The notes: generated from the letters alone by a model not told the origin. Shown: positions 46,315 to 55,804, counted from the first letter of the stretch. The stretch is DNA of 64,000 nucleotides from Neobacillus thermocopriae (GCF_010975035.1 NZ_JAAIUV010000009.1:40966-104965), one strand, 5' to 3'. Numbers and translations are program-made.

Positions 46315-47436
46315 ATGGTTAATCAGGAACGTCTACTTAATGAATTTTTAGAGCTTGTGCAAATTGATTCAGAAACTAAATATGAAACTGAAATTGCCAA
46401 AGTATTAAAGCAAAAATTTACGGATTTAGGTTTAGAGGTTATTGAGGATGATACGACTTCCGTCACCGGGCATGGGGCAGGGAATTTAGTTTGTACTCTT
46501 CCTGCCACAAAAGAAGGTGTTGATCCAATTTATTTTACTTCCCATATGGATACTGTTGTCCCTGCTAAAGGAGTTAAACCATCCATTAAGGACGGTTATG
46601 TTGTCTCTGACGGTACTACCATCCTAGGGGCGGACGATAAGGCCGGACTTGCAGTCATGCTTGAAACAATTCGTGTTCTTAAAGAGCAAAATAAGGAGCA
46701 CGGAATGATTCAATTTGTTATTACGGTTGGGGAAGAATCTGGTCTTGTTGGAGCAAAAGCTCTTGATCCTTCATTGGTGAAGGCGAAATATGGATATGCG
46801 CTTGACAGTGATGGCTTAGTAGGAAATGTGGTTGTTGCAGCACCAACCCAAGCAAAAGTAAAAGCGGTCATTTACGGTAAAACAGCTCATGCGGGTGTAG
46901 CACCGGAAAAAGGAGTTTCTGCCATTACAATTGCAGCTAAGGCGATTTCGAAAATGCCACTTGGAAGAATTGATCATGAAACAACAGCAAATATTGGACG
47001 TTTTGAAGGTGGACAGGCAACAAACATTGTTTGTGACCGTGTAGATATTTTGGCAGAGGCTCGTTCACTAGTTCCAGAGAAAATGGAAGCACAAGTTGCC
47101 AAAATGAAGGAAGCCTTTGAATCTGTTGCTGCTGAAATGGGAGGCAAAGCAGAGGTAGACGTGGAAATCATGTATCCAGGTTTTAAATTTGGTGAAGGCG
47201 ATCAAGTGGTAGAAATTGCACGCAAAGCTGCTGCAAAAATAGGTCGTAGCTGTGAATTATTACATAGCGGTGGCGGAAGCGATGCGAATGTTATTGCGGG
47301 ATTCGGTATTCCTACCGTGAACTTGGCTGTAGGTTATGAAGAAATTCATACTACAAACGAGCGCATGCCAATTGAGGAACTATATAAGTTGGCAGAAATG
47401 ACTCTTGCGATTATTGATGAAGTGTCCAATCAATAA
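46315..47436 (+). CDS. yqjE: M20 family tripeptidase-T-like peptidase YqjE
   Basis: A 373-residue zinc peptidase of the PepT-like M20 family. Metal and catalytic residues are in SHMDTVVPAKG, ILGADDKAGLAV and VGEESGLVGA; HTTNERMP near the C-terminus supplies another His. The dimerisation domain interrupts the catalytic domain at about 180-290. No signal peptide, so cytoplasmic peptide turnover is likely. GGAGGG precedes the ATG. Confidence 0.95.
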   Translation: MVNQERLLNEFLELVQIDSETKYETEIAKVLKQKFTDLGLEVIEDDTTSVTGHGAGNLVCTLPATKEGVDPIYFTSHMDTVVPAKGVKPSIKDGYVVSDGTTILGADDKAGLAVMLETIRVLKEQNKEHGMIQFVITVGEESGLVGAKALDPSLVKAKYGYALDSDGLVGNVVVAAPTQAKVKAVIYGKTAHAGVAPEKGVSAITIAAKAISKMPLGRIDHETTANIGRFEGGQATNIVCDRVDILAEARSLVPEKMEAQVAKMKEAFESVAAEMGGKAEVDVEIMYPGFKFGEGDQVVEIARKAAAKIGRSCELLHSGGGSDANVIAGFGIPTVNLAVGYEEIHTTNERMPIEELYKLAEMTLAIIDEVSNQ

Positions 47437-47465
47437 ACTCCTAAAAAAGACTGGTTACTGAAATA

Positions 47466-47521
47466 AAAAGTACCCTATAGGGTAGACATAAAAAGGTCTA
47501 CCTATAGGGTACTTATTTTTT
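47466..47521. terminator. Long hairpin after yqjE
   Basis: A 19-bp stem (47468-47487 with 47496-47514) has a single bulged G and an 8-nt loop, and is followed by ATTTTTT. Each arm also contains the palindrome CCCTATAGGG or its near copy. It terminates yqjE and could act on the reverse strand too. Confidence 0.88.
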
Positions 47522-47700
47522 GGGGCTGTCTAGAGCTAGACCCCTAGTGACGTATGTCTTTCTCCCTTTTACTCCATGATTAGTCCATATTGAATTGCTC
47601 AGGATTCGTATGTCCTTTACAAGTAAGCATAAGTATTGCCTGCTCAAAATCGATCGCATCTGGAGAAAGTTATACGTGCTGCCTAAGTTTGATTATGCTT
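47522..47700 (+). repeat. Degenerate intergenic repeat, copy C (partial)
   Basis: It begins GCTGTCTAGAGCTAGACCCC and contains ATATTGAAT (47588-47596) and TTCGTATGTCCTTTAC (about 47605-47620). These align with the CAACATCGAAT and CGTGTTTCCTTTAT blocks of copies A and B with mismatches. The 3' block is not recognisable before the rnz stop. No gene is supported in this stretch. Confidence 0.45.
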
Positions 47701-47701
47701 C

Positions 47702-48625
47702 CTACTTTGAAGGAATATGGACTTCTTTAAAGTCTTCTGCAATAAGCGTATTAGGAAAAGTTTCAGCAGCTTCTTGAACTAATTCTTGCCATGTATTTCG
47801 TTCATAACGAGAACTGATATGAGTGAGACAAAGTTTTTTACAATCGGCTTGACGGGCAACTTCAGCAGCTTGCTTTGTTGTTGAGTGGAAATATTTATAG
47901 GCAAGTAGTTCTTCTCCTTTTGAAAAAGTGGCTTCATGAACCAAAATATCTGCTTTTTTGGCAAGTTTCAGGGCATTTTCACAAACTCTTGTGTCGCCAA
48001 GAATGGTAACAATCCTTCCTTTTTGAGGAGGTCCGAGAAATTGTTCCGGTTCAATCACTCGACCATCCTCTAGGACAACCCTCTCACCATTTTTTATTTT
48101 TTTAAAAATTGGTCCCGGCTTTACCCCTGCTGCTATTAACTTTTCAGCTAGTAAGGTTCCTGGTTTGTCCTTTTCCACGACTCGATATCCGTAAGAAGGT
48201 ATTCCATGATCTAAAAGTCCCGCTTCTACGATGAATTGATCATCTTCAAAAATAATCCCTTCTTCAATTTCTATAACGTTGATTGGATATTTTAAATAAC
48301 TTTGACTAATAGAAAGACTCAGGTGAATATACTCTTTAATCCCTTTTGGGCCGTAAACGGTTACTTCGGATTCACCGCCTTGAAAAGAACGGCTGGATAG
48401 GAGTCCGGGAAGTCCGTAAAGATGATCCCCATGTAGATGAGTGATAAAGATTTTTTCAATTCGTCTTGGTTTGATGGAGGTATGTAATATTTGATGTTGG
48501 GTTGCTTCACCGCAATCAAACAGCCAAATGGCCCCTCTTTCTTCAAGTAATTTTAGGGCAATGGAGGTAACGTTTCGAAGCTTTGCCGGCATACCAGCTC
48601 CAGTTCCTAAAAAGAATAAATCCAT
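47702..48625 (-). CDS. rnz: Ribonuclease Z
   Basis: A 307-residue metallo-beta-lactamase-fold endonuclease (tRNase Z) removing 3' trailers from tRNA precursors lacking CCA. The zinc motif [12 protein letters not shown] is at about 63-74, with further ligands in LDHGIPSYG and HEATF, and the exosite-type region near 150-200. Length equals B. subtilis Rnz. GTGAGGAA precedes the ATG. It is divergent from zwf. Confidence 0.97.
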   Translation of the reverse strand: MDLFFLGTGAGMPAKLRNVTSIALKLLEERGAIWLFDCGEATQHQILHTSIKPRRIEKIFITHLHGDHLYGLPGLLSSRSFQGGESEVTVYGPKGIKEYIHLSLSISQSYLKYPINVIEIEEGIIFEDDQFIVEAGLLDHGIPSYGYRVVEKDKPGTLLAEKLIAAGVKPGPIFKKIKNGERVVLEDGRVIEPEQFLGPPQKGRIVTILGDTRVCENALKLAKKADILVHEATFSKGEELLAYKYFHSTTKQAAEVARQADCKKLCLTHISSRYERNTWQELVQEAAETFPNTLIAEDFKEVHIPSK

Positions 48626-48825
48626 ATGAATTCCTCACTTTTTCGTTCCTTTATCCAATATTGATACTATACCATAAACTCTTTTTCTTTGCTCTTTTTC
48701 TCATTTCTTTTTAAAATAGGATCAATGACTATTAAATATAATATTTTTACAAATTCTAAAAAGGAGAGAGTATTTTTATCAATCTACATAACAGTATCTA
48801 AATTATTGGAAAAGAGGTTTTAATC

Positions 48826-50319
48826 GTGGAGCAAAATATGACATCATTGATTATGATTTTTGGAGCAACAGGAGATTTAGCGAAAAGGAAATTATTCCCT
48901 TCTATTTTTAGGTTGTATGAAAGGGGGAAGTTGGATAAATTTGCTGTTATAGGTGTAGCCAGAAGACCTCTTTCAAATGAAGAGTTTCAACAAAATGTTG
49001 TTGATTCGGTAAAGTCGGCATTGGGCGATGATAAGAATGTAGATGAATTTGTCTCTCATTTTTATTATCAATCACTTGATGTGGATGATTCCGGTTCTTA
49101 CACCGCTTTAAAAAAATTAGCAGATCAAATTGATGACCATTATGATCTAGAAGGGAATCGAATCTTCTATTTAGCTATGGCGCCGCAATTTTTTGGACCG
49201 ATAGCTCTCCATTTAAAATCAGATGGATTAACTGATGTAAAAGGATATAAAAGGCTTGTCATTGAAAAGCCATTTGGTCATGATTTAGAATCGGCAAAAG
49301 AATTAAATAAACAAATACGTACTGCCTTTAAAGAGGAAGAAATTTATCGTATTGACCACTATTTAGGAAAAGAAATGGTGCGGAACATTGAGGTTATTCG
49401 CTTTGCCAATGCTATTTTCGAACCTTTATGGAACAACCGATATATCTCTAATATTCAGATTACATCCAGTGAAGTTCTTGGTGTAGAAGAACGTGGCCGT
49501 TATTATGAGTCAAGTGGTGCTTTACGTGATATGGTTCAAAACCATATGCTGCAAATGGTGGCGCTTCTGGCAATGGAGCCGCCAATCAGTCTTACTACCG
49601 ATGAAATTCGCTCTGAGAAAGTTAGAGTATTTCGGGCACTAAGACAGATTGAGGGGGATGAAGTAAACGAATACTTTGTCCGGGGCCAATATGGCGAGGG
49701 AACCATCGATGATAAGCAAGTTCCAAAATATCGTGATGAACCGATGGTCGATAAAGAATCCAATACGGAAACCTTTGTGGCCGGTAAAATTATGATTGAT
49801 AACTTCCGTTGGGCTGGTGTTCCTTTTTATATTCGGACAGGAAAACGGATGAAGGCCAAATCAACCAAAATCGTTGTACAATTTAAAGATATTCCAATGA
49901 ACCTCTATTACCAGACAGAGAAAATGTTGAATCCAAATTTACTAGTTATTCATATCCAACCTGAAGAGGGAATTACCCTTTATTTGAATGCCAAAAAAGC
50001 AGGTGGGAAGTTAGATGCACAAAATGTCAAACTTAGCTTTGCTAATACAGGTGTTCATGCTATGAACACCCCTGAAGGCTATGAGAAGCTTATTTATGAC
50101 TGCATGCGCGGAGATGCTACGAATTTCACCCATTGGGATGAAGTAGCGTACTCTTGGGCATTTGTTGATAAAATTTCAGCTGTCTGGGAAAAGACAAAAG
50201 GAGATTTTCCAAATTATCAAGCAGGTTCCATGGGACCAGATGCAGCGGATAAACTTTTGGAAAAAGACGGATTTTTCTGGTGGCCGGTAACAGATTTAGA
50301 TGTTGATATTTGTAAATAA
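48826..50319 (+). CDS. zwf: Glucose-6-phosphate 1-dehydrogenase
   Basis: A 497-residue enzyme of the oxidative pentose phosphate pathway producing 6-phosphogluconolactone and NADPH. The N-terminal nucleotide motif is GATGDLAKRKLFPS, the substrate signature is RIDHYLGKE with the catalytic His downstream, and EKPFGHD is present. GTG start with AAAGAGG upstream. B. subtilis has gndA beside it, which is absent here. Confidence 0.97.
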   Translation: MEQNMTSLIMIFGATGDLAKRKLFPSIFRLYERGKLDKFAVIGVARRPLSNEEFQQNVVDSVKSALGDDKNVDEFVSHFYYQSLDVDDSGSYTALKKLADQIDDHYDLEGNRIFYLAMAPQFFGPIALHLKSDGLTDVKGYKRLVIEKPFGHDLESAKELNKQIRTAFKEEEIYRIDHYLGKEMVRNIEVIRFANAIFEPLWNNRYISNIQITSSEVLGVEERGRYYESSGALRDMVQNHMLQMVALLAMEPPISLTTDEIRSEKVRVFRALRQIEGDEVNEYFVRGQYGEGTIDDKQVPKYRDEPMVDKESNTETFVAGKIMIDNFRWAGVPFYIRTGKRMKAKSTKIVVQFKDIPMNLYYQTEKMLNPNLLVIHIQPEEGITLYLNAKKAGGKLDAQNVKLSFANTGVHAMNTPEGYEKLIYDCMRGDATNFTHWDEVAYSWAFVDKISAVWEKTKGDFPNYQAGSMGPDAADKLLEKDGFFWWPVTDLDVDICK

Positions 50320-50322
50320 TCA

Positions 50323-50364
50323 AAAAGCTCCACATGCTAACCTTTAGCACAGTGGAGCTTTTAA
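50323..50364. terminator. Shared terminator between zwf and polY1
   Basis: Arms AAAAGCTCCAC / GTGGAGCTTTT with inner TGCTAA / TTAGCA. It is symmetric with A/T runs on both sides and lies between convergent genes. Confidence 0.88.
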
Positions 50365-51638
50365 TCATTTTTATCCTCTTTTTTTGAAAATGCTTGAAGA
50401 AAGTCTTTATTAAAGCTTGTGCTGGTTCCTATTTGATGGGCAGGATCTACTAAATGTGAACCGGCACTTTTTATAATCTTTTTCCCATATTTATCACGGA
50501 GGCTAGATAATGTTTTAAGTAGTGGTTCCTTTTTAGCTTCTTTTTCGTACGAAAATAAATCCAATTGCTTGTAGGCATGCTCTTGTTCTACTAAATCAAA
50601 TCCGGTTATACCTAATAATCGAATGGGATTACCGTTCCAATGTTTCATAAATAGCTGCTTTGCTTGTTCTGTGATTTCCTCTTTTTGGTTAATAGGGTTT
50701 CCTATCTTTGTGCTTCTTGTAATGGTTTTTCGGTCTTTATAGCGGATGGTTACGCCCAGTGTTGTTGCTAAGACATTTTTCCGTTTTAATCTTACAGAAA
50801 CGGTTGATGCCAATGAATCCAACACGTGAAAAATTTCTTGTTGATTGGTTGTGTCATGAGGCAGGGTAGTGGAATTGCCAATGCTTTTAAAATACTCAAT
50901 GGATTCTGGATCAACCGGTCGATGATCAATTCCATTTGCACGCTCTTTTAAACGAACCCCATTGATTCCAAGAAGTGTTTTCAGTTGAATATCATTCGCC
51001 TTTGCTAAATCACCAATTGTTTGAATTCCGATCGTTTTGAGCTTTTCTGCAGTCTTCTTGCCGACCCCATGCATTTCACTGGTGTTTAACGGCCATAGAA
51101 TGTTAGGAATATCTCGCTTACGAAGGATGGTTATCCCTAACGGTTTTTTCATGTCTGAGGCTGTTTTTGCCAAAAATTTATTTGGTGCAATTCCAATACT
51201 GCAGGGTAAATCAAGCTGTTCTAAGATTCTTTTTTGGATACTTTCCGCAATCTCAATAGGGGTGCCAAACTCAAAGCTTTCAGTGATATCCATATATCCC
51301 TCGTCAATGGAAACAGGTTCTACAAGCTCAGTATAGTGTCTAAGAATATCAAAAATCCCCTTTGAAGCAGCTCTATAACGTTCGAAATTTGGCGGCTTTA
51401 CAATTAACTGAGGGCACAGCTTTTTCGCTTGCCACAGCGGCATGGTTGTTTTTACACCAAATTTTCTTGCTTCATAGCTACAGGTGACGATGATTCCTCG
51501 ACGCTCCTCCACACTTCCGGCGATGGCCAAGGGCTTCCCTTTGAGTGAAGGATCATATGCCATCTCAACCGAAGCGTAAAAGCTGTTCATATCAACATGT
51601 AATATGACTCTTCCGTTTTTCGGATACATTTTCTTCAT
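50361..51638 (-). CDS. polY1: Y-family DNA polymerase IV PolY1 (YqjH)
   Basis: A 425-residue DinB-type translesion polymerase. Catalytic acidic residues lie in ILHVDMNSFYASVE and SIDEGYMD; the HhH region around ILWPLNTSEMHGVGKKTAEKL, and a little-finger domain, follow. A QLDLFSYE stretch near residue 370 resembles a beta-clamp-binding motif. ATG 51638 is preferred to 51647 because AAAGG is 10 nt upstream. No LexA box was seen upstream, unlike polY2. Confidence 0.95.
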   Translation of the reverse strand: MKKMYPKNGRVILHVDMNSFYASVEMAYDPSLKGKPLAIAGSVEERRGIIVTCSYEARKFGVKTTMPLWQAKKLCPQLIVKPPNFERYRAASKGIFDILRHYTELVEPVSIDEGYMDITESFEFGTPIEIAESIQKRILEQLDLPCSIGIAPNKFLAKTASDMKKPLGITILRKRDIPNILWPLNTSEMHGVGKKTAEKLKTIGIQTIGDLAKANDIQLKTLLGINGVRLKERANGIDHRPVDPESIEYFKSIGNSTTLPHDTTNQQEIFHVLDSLASTVSVRLKRKNVLATTLGVTIRYKDRKTITRSTKIGNPINQKEEITEQAKQLFMKHWNGNPIRLLGITGFDLVEQEHAYKQLDLFSYEKEAKKEPLLKTLSSLRDKYGKKIIKSAGSHLVDPAHQIGTSTSFNKDFLQAFSKKEDKND

Positions 51639-51692
51639 GGCGCCCATCCTTTCTATTTTTAGTTTAGCATATAGAAATTTATATAAGAAGAA

Positions 51693-51712
51693 AAGACGGC
51701 TTTAGCCGTCTT
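51693..51712 (-). terminator. Terminator after namA
   Basis: Perfect 8-bp stem AAGACGGC / GCCGTCTT with loop TTTA; on the reverse strand TTCTTCTTATA follows. Confidence 0.8.
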
Positions 51713-51735
51713 ATAGAAAATAGATATTATGAGGT

Positions 51736-52755
51736 TTAAATCCAGCCGCGTTCATATTGTTTTGGACCTATAATCTCTTCGCCTAATTCTTTTGCAGCTT
51801 TTCGTGGCCAGTATGGGTCACGAAGCAATTCGCGTGCTAAGAATACTAAATCTGCTCTTTCATTTTGTAAAATTTCTTCTGCTTGAATGGCCGTAGTAAT
51901 TAATCCAACCGCACCTGTCGGGATGTTTGCCCCATTTTTAATTGTTTCCGCATACTTTACTTGGTAGCCTGGGTATACATTAATTTTGGCTGGAACAACA
52001 GCTCCTGAGCTGACATCAATTAAGTCCACACCCTGCTTTTTCATCCATTTGGCAAAAGTTATGTAATCTTCCGGTTTCAGTCCATCTTCGTGATAATCAT
52101 GTGCAGACACACGGACAAACAGTGGTCCGTCCCAAACTGTCTTAACAGCTTCAATAACTTCACGCAAGAATCGGTATCGGTTTTCGGCAGAACCTCCATA
52201 TTCATCTGTTCGTTTATTGGTAAGAGGAGAAAGAAACTCATTTATGAGATATCCATGAGCACCGTGAATTTCAATGATATCAAAGCCGGCTTTGGCAGCC
52301 CGTTCCGCTCCTTTTTTAAAGGCTGCAATTGTTTCTTCAATATCAGCTTTTGTCATTTCTTTTGGTAATTTTGATTTTTCATTAAATCGAATAGCTGATG
52401 GAGCAATAATTTCACTTTCTAATTCAGCCTTTCTGCCAGCATGGGCGAGTTGGATTCCAATTTTAGCACCATGTTCCTTTACCAATTCGGTAAGCTCTTG
52501 GAGGCCTTTGATATGGTCATCACTCCAAATACCTAAATCTTGAGGAGAAATGCGTCCTTGTGGTGTAACAGCTGTTGCTTCAACAATGATTAACCCGACT
52601 TGGCCGACCGCTCTTGTGGTGTAATGAGTTCGGTGCCAGTTTTGGATGTGGCCGTCTTCATTATGGCTGGAATACATGCACATTGGTGCCATGACAATCC
52701 GATTTTTCAATGTAACTCCCTTAATAGTATAGGGAGTAAATAATTTTGCCGTCAT
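51736..52755 (-). CDS. namA: NADPH dehydrogenase NamA (YqjM, old yellow enzyme)
   Basis: A 339-residue FMN ene-reductase of the thermophilic-like OYE class, reducing activated C=C bonds with [14 protein letters not shown] contains the redox-modulating Cys and Tyr typical of YqjM, and [15 protein letters not shown] carries the substrate-binding His pair. AAAGGAGG precedes the ATG. It lies downstream of proI on the same strand with an 80-nt gap. Confidence 0.96.
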   Translation of the reverse strand: MTAKLFTPYTIKGVTLKNRIVMAPMCMYSSHNEDGHIQNWHRTHYTTRAVGQVGLIIVEATAVTPQGRISPQDLGIWSDDHIKGLQELTELVKEHGAKIGIQLAHAGRKAELESEIIAPSAIRFNEKSKLPKEMTKADIEETIAAFKKGAERAAKAGFDIIEIHGAHGYLINEFLSPLTNKRTDEYGGSAENRYRFLREVIEAVKTVWDGPLFVRVSAHDYHEDGLKPEDYITFAKWMKKQGVDLIDVSSGAVVPAKINVYPGYQVKYAETIKNGANIPTGAVGLITTAIQAEEILQNERADLVFLARELLRDPYWPRKAAKELGEEIIGPKQYERGWI

Positions 52756-52833
52756 TTTGCCACGCCTCCTTTATTTAAATCATTTTTAGTATAGCAAATA
52801 GATTTACAATCATATAAAATTTTGCTTTTACTA

Positions 52834-53673
52834 TCATGTTTTTCCAACTTGTAGCTGTGAACATAAGGCATCGCCCATACGTTTGGATTGCTCGGCAGCT
52901 GCTTTAATGCAGGAAATAAAGGCTTCCTGAACGCCGTGTTCCTCGAGAACACGAATCCCGGCCTCTGTTGTACCTCCTGGGCTAGTTACTTCCCTCCGTA
53001 ATTGCTTTGGTGATTTGGAAGAGTTTTTAACCATTTCAGCTGCTCCAATTAACGTCTGAACAATAAGTTCTTTTGCTATTTGTTTTTCAAGACCGATTTC
53101 AACTGCACTCTTTTCCATTGTTTCAATGAGATAATAAATATAGGCTGGTCCGCTGCCTGAAAGGCCTGTTACGGCATCGAGTTGTGTTTCCTCGACAAAG
53201 GTAACCAATCCCACAGTTTCAAAGAGTTTTTTCGTCATTTCCAATTGATTTTCTGAAACACGGTGATTTACGGCAATAGCTGTGGCCGATTTTCCTACTG
53301 CTGCTGATGTGTTTGGCATGGATCTGGCAATTGCAAGTGGTTTTCCAGCTAAGGTTTCAATTGTTTTCATTGAAACTCCGGCCAGGACGGATACAATCAG
53401 CATATCCTTGGTTAAAAAAGGACGAATATTTTGAATCGCTGATGATGCATCTTTTGGTTTCATAGAAAGTATCACAATGTCCGCATTTTCAAACAGAGTT
53501 TGTAAATTGTAGGTACTACGAATTCCATAACGTTCTTCTAAGTCTCGGAGACGGTTTTGATTGGAATGATTGGTTACCCATACATTTTTTCGATCAATTA
53601 ATTCATTTTCTAGGATTCCAGAAATAAAGGCTTCTGCCATCGAACCTGCACCAACAATAGCTATTTTTTTCAT
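52834..53673 (-). CDS. proI: Pyrroline-5-carboxylate reductase ProI
   Basis: A 279-residue P5C reductase, the last step of proline synthesis. N-terminal Rossmann motif IVGAGSMAEAF, then GLSGSGPAYIYYLIE and the C-terminal family signature SPGGTTEAGI. GGAGGAG precedes the ATG. Expression is expected to rise under proline limitation through the T-box directly upstream. Confidence 0.97.
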   Translation of the reverse strand: MKKIAIVGAGSMAEAFISGILENELIDRKNVWVTNHSNQNRLRDLEERYGIRSTYNLQTLFENADIVILSMKPKDASSAIQNIRPFLTKDMLIVSVLAGVSMKTIETLAGKPLAIARSMPNTSAAVGKSATAIAVNHRVSENQLEMTKKLFETVGLVTFVEETQLDAVTGLSGSGPAYIYYLIETMEKSAVEIGLEKQIAKELIVQTLIGAAEMVKNSSKSPKQLRREVTSPGGTTEAGIRVLEEHGVQEAFISCIKAAAEQSKRMGDALCSQLQVGKT

Positions 53674-53691
53674 GAAAACTCCTCCTTTTCG

Positions 53692-53950
53692 TCTAAAAAA
53701 ATAAAAGGCCTTTCATCCGTAAAGGACGAAAGACCAGGCTCCCGTGGTACCACCTTTATTGAACCCTCATTTAAATATAAAAGGATTCACTCAACTCCGT
53801 TAACGCCGGGTTACGTTAGGTTTTCCTAAATGCTCATAAGGTAGGTTCAATGATCAAGAGGGCTGTGAAGTCTTTCAGCCTATGAACTTCACTCTCTTTT
53901 GCCATTTCTCATTTACTGGCCTTACTCATTGCATGAACGTATCGAATTTT
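53692..53950 (-). promoter_or_regulatory. T-box riboswitch, proline specifier, upstream of proI
   Basis: On the reverse strand: Stem I with closing TAAGG / CCTTA, an AGTA motif and a distal loop region GGCTGAAAGACTTC. The specifier-loop codon is CCT (53845-53843, context GAACCTACC), encoding proline and followed by A. The T-box motif GGTGGTACCACG (53753-53742) is next. A terminator has CTTTC-G-TCC / GGA-T-GAAAG arms and a T run. Uncharged tRNA-Pro should stabilise the antiterminator and switch on proI. Confidence 0.95.
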
Positions 53951-53958
53951 TATAAGTG

Positions 53959-53988
53959 ATTATGCAAGAAGAAATGCTTGTCTGTCAA
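53959..53988 (-). promoter_or_regulatory. Sigma-A promoter of the proI T-box leader
   Basis: Reverse strand TTGACA (53988-53983), 18-nt spacer, CATAAT (53964-53959). Predicted transcription start is near 53950. Confidence 0.75.
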
Positions 53989-54326
53989 GAGTTAAATTTG
54001 TAAATTTTCCGACTTGTTTAGAAAGATGTGGAATTGATGACATGTCTACTTAAATTGGTAAATTTATTTTTATATATTTATTTGAATGTTGAGGGGATTA
54101 TTACTATGACAGATTAACTTCCCGCTTCTATTTTAGAAATGTCTATGTAAATGATGAAAGGAGAGTGTAACGTTTTTCGACAATGGTCCGGAAGAAGCTT
54201 TCGGATTTGTTCGTTATCTTGCTTGACTATTTAGTCTCTATCAGAGAAATTATTAGTAAGATACACATAAACTGTGCTTTTCGGTCAAAGATTTAAGATG
54301 AAGTACAGTTCAGATGGGGTGTTTTC
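53989..54326. other. Intergenic region between proI leader and yqjQ
   Basis: About 340 AT-rich bases between divergent units. Short frames with ribosome-binding-like GGAGAG (about 54161-54166) stop quickly, and no family is recognisable. A short frame ending DNGPEEAFGFVRYLA (to about 54227) has no start codon and may be a decayed gene end. The yqjQ promoter is presumably in the last 100 bases, but I could not assign it. Confidence 0.4.
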
Positions 54327-55118
54327 GTGAATCGATTAAAGGATAAAAATATTGTGATTACCGGGGCTTCTGGAGGAATCGGGGCGGAAATTGCTAAGCT
54401 TTGTGCAGCGAGGGGAGCAAATCTTGTCTTGCTTGCTAGAAGTCTTGATAAACTGCAGCAACTGGAAATAGAGTTGGAGCAGAAGCATCATGTAAAGGTA
54501 GAGGTGTTTCAGCTGGATGTAGCGAATACAGATCAAGTAAGGGAGATTTTTGGGAAGATTTTTGACTTGTTTGGACATATTGACGTTCTTGTTAATAATG
54601 CTGGTTTTGGTGTATTCCGCGAGGCTCATGAAGCAACAATGGACGAAATTAAAGGAATGTTTGAGGTAAATGTAATTGGGTTAATGGCCTGTACTAGCAT
54701 GGTATTACCAAAAATGCGTGAACGGCGTTTTGGGCATATTATCAATATCGCGTCACAGGCTGGAAAAATCGCTACACCAAAATCAAGTGTTTATTCGGCA
54801 ACCAAGCATGCTGTTTTAGGATACACCAACGCTCTTCGGATGGAACTTGATGACGTTCATGTTTTCGTGACCTCCGTCAATCCTGGACCGATTGCTACCA
54901 ACTTTTTCAACATTGCCGATGAAAAAGGGACTTACGTGAAGAATGTGCAAAAATTTATGCTGCAGCCAGAATATGTAGCTAGAAAAGTTGTTGACAGTAT
55001 GCTCACAAAAACAAGGGAAATCAATTTGCCACGTTGGATGAATATGGGCAGTGTCGTCTATGTCCTTTTCCCACGGTTGTTTGAGCGGATTGGTAAACGA
55101 ATGTTGAATAAGAAATAA
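54327..55118 (+). CDS. yqjQ: Short-chain dehydrogenase YqjQ
   Basis: A 263-residue classical SDR oxidoreductase: cofactor motif TGASGGIG at 12-19, NNAG, and the catalytic Ser and YSATKHAV (Tyr-x3-Lys). The preference for NADP is suggested by the basic residue after the GxxxGxG strand (LARS). A C-terminal extension with PRWMNMGSVVYVLFPRLF could be membrane-associating. GTG start, GGGGTG upstream. Substrate unknown. Confidence 0.93.
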   Translation: MNRLKDKNIVITGASGGIGAEIAKLCAARGANLVLLARSLDKLQQLEIELEQKHHVKVEVFQLDVANTDQVREIFGKIFDLFGHIDVLVNNAGFGVFREAHEATMDEIKGMFEVNVIGLMACTSMVLPKMRERRFGHIINIASQAGKIATPKSSVYSATKHAVLGYTNALRMELDDVHVFVTSVNPGPIATNFFNIADEKGTYVKNVQKFMLQPEYVARKVVDSMLTKTREINLPRWMNMGSVVYVLFPRLFERIGKRMLNKK

Positions 55119-55130
55119 GTGTCACTGGAA

Positions 55131-55167
55131 AACCCCCAGCAATAAATGGATTGTGGGGGTTATGTTT
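55131..55167 (+). terminator. Terminator after yqjQ
   Basis: Stem AACCCCCA / TGGGGGTT with inner CAAT / ATTG and a bulged G; tail ATGTTTTTG. Confidence 0.8.
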
Positions 55168-55168
55168 T

Positions 55169-55453
55169 TGTTATATTCGTTTCAATTTCCAGCCCTTTTA
55201 TTTGTAAAAAGAAATGTAGTTCATTTCAGAATAGGAAGTACACCAAGCCATTAAATTCGTATAGCCATCGTGCTGGACTAAAGCAACCCAAAGAGGCTAA
55301 GCTGAACAACTTGATTTACTCGGAACTAATTCCTGAAAAAATTATTAAGCTCAATCTGTATTTAATCAAGGAAGATGAACATGCATTCTCCTTTTTCAAT
55401 GAATCTTCATACATCCTCATGAGTAAGTAAAAGAAATATGTATTTCCTAAATT
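55169..55453. other. Intergenic region between yqjQ and yqzH
   Basis: No gene is supported. A 94-codon forward frame (55146-55430) starts inside the yqjQ terminator, has no ribosome binding site, and matches nothing I recognise. B. subtilis carries yqzJ and yqjTUV near here; I see no remnant of those. Confidence 0.4.
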
Positions 55454-55645
55454 TTACCCTGTTAAATATTCATATACAGCATCATTTACTACTTCATATA
55501 AATCGGCTGCTGGATCTTCGTTTTTGATTTGCAAAATCTGATGAACTAGATCCTCCATTTCTTTTTCTCCAACAGGTAGGGGATCCACTTCCCCGTATTG
55601 TTTAAAACAATGACGAATCATTTTGATTACAAGTTTTTTCTCCAT
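55454..55645 (-). CDS. yqzH: YqzH-like protein
   Basis: A 63-residue, mostly helical, acidic protein beginning MEKKLVIKMIRHCFKQYG, matching YqzH. ATG 55645 has GGTGAGG 8 nt upstream; the in-frame GTG three codons earlier abuts that site and is less likely. It is divergent from polY2 and shares the upstream region with the LexA boxes, so it may be under the same control. Function unknown. Confidence 0.82.
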   Translation of the reverse strand: MEKKLVIKMIRHCFKQYGEVDPLPVGEKEMEDLVHQILQIKNEDPAADLYEVVNDAVYEYLTG

Positions 55646-55725
55646 AGCTTGCACCTCACCATCATTATAGCGTTTTTTTGTCCATTATCCAGATTGGAGA
55701 TTTGTCAAAAAATCCCTATTGAATA

Positions 55726-55739
55726 CGAACGTATATTCG
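55726..55739. promoter_or_regulatory. LexA (DinR) box 1
   Basis: CGAACGTATATTCG matches the Bacillus SOS consensus CGAAC-N4-GTTCG with one mismatch in the right half. Confidence 0.65.
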
Positions 55740-55765
55740 CTTATGATAATACATATACTAAACGA

Positions 55766-55779
55766 AGAACGAATGTTCG
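55766..55779. promoter_or_regulatory. LexA (DinR) box 2
   Basis: AGAACGAATGTTCG contains a perfect GAAC-N4-GTTC core, 25 nt before the polY2 ATG. Position and sequence indicate LexA repression of polY2 and the downstream yolD-like gene. Confidence 0.85.
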
Positions 55780-55804
55780 AAAATAAAACTGTGAGGGATT
55801 CGTC

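Noticed and set aside
47595..47777. 60-codon forward frame near the rnz end
   Set aside because: It overlaps rnz on the other strand and lies mostly in the partial repeat; no ribosome binding site.
55146..55430. 94-codon forward frame between yqjQ and yqzH
   Set aside because: Starts in the yqjQ terminator stem and has no ribosome binding site; no recognised family. A decayed gene cannot be excluded.
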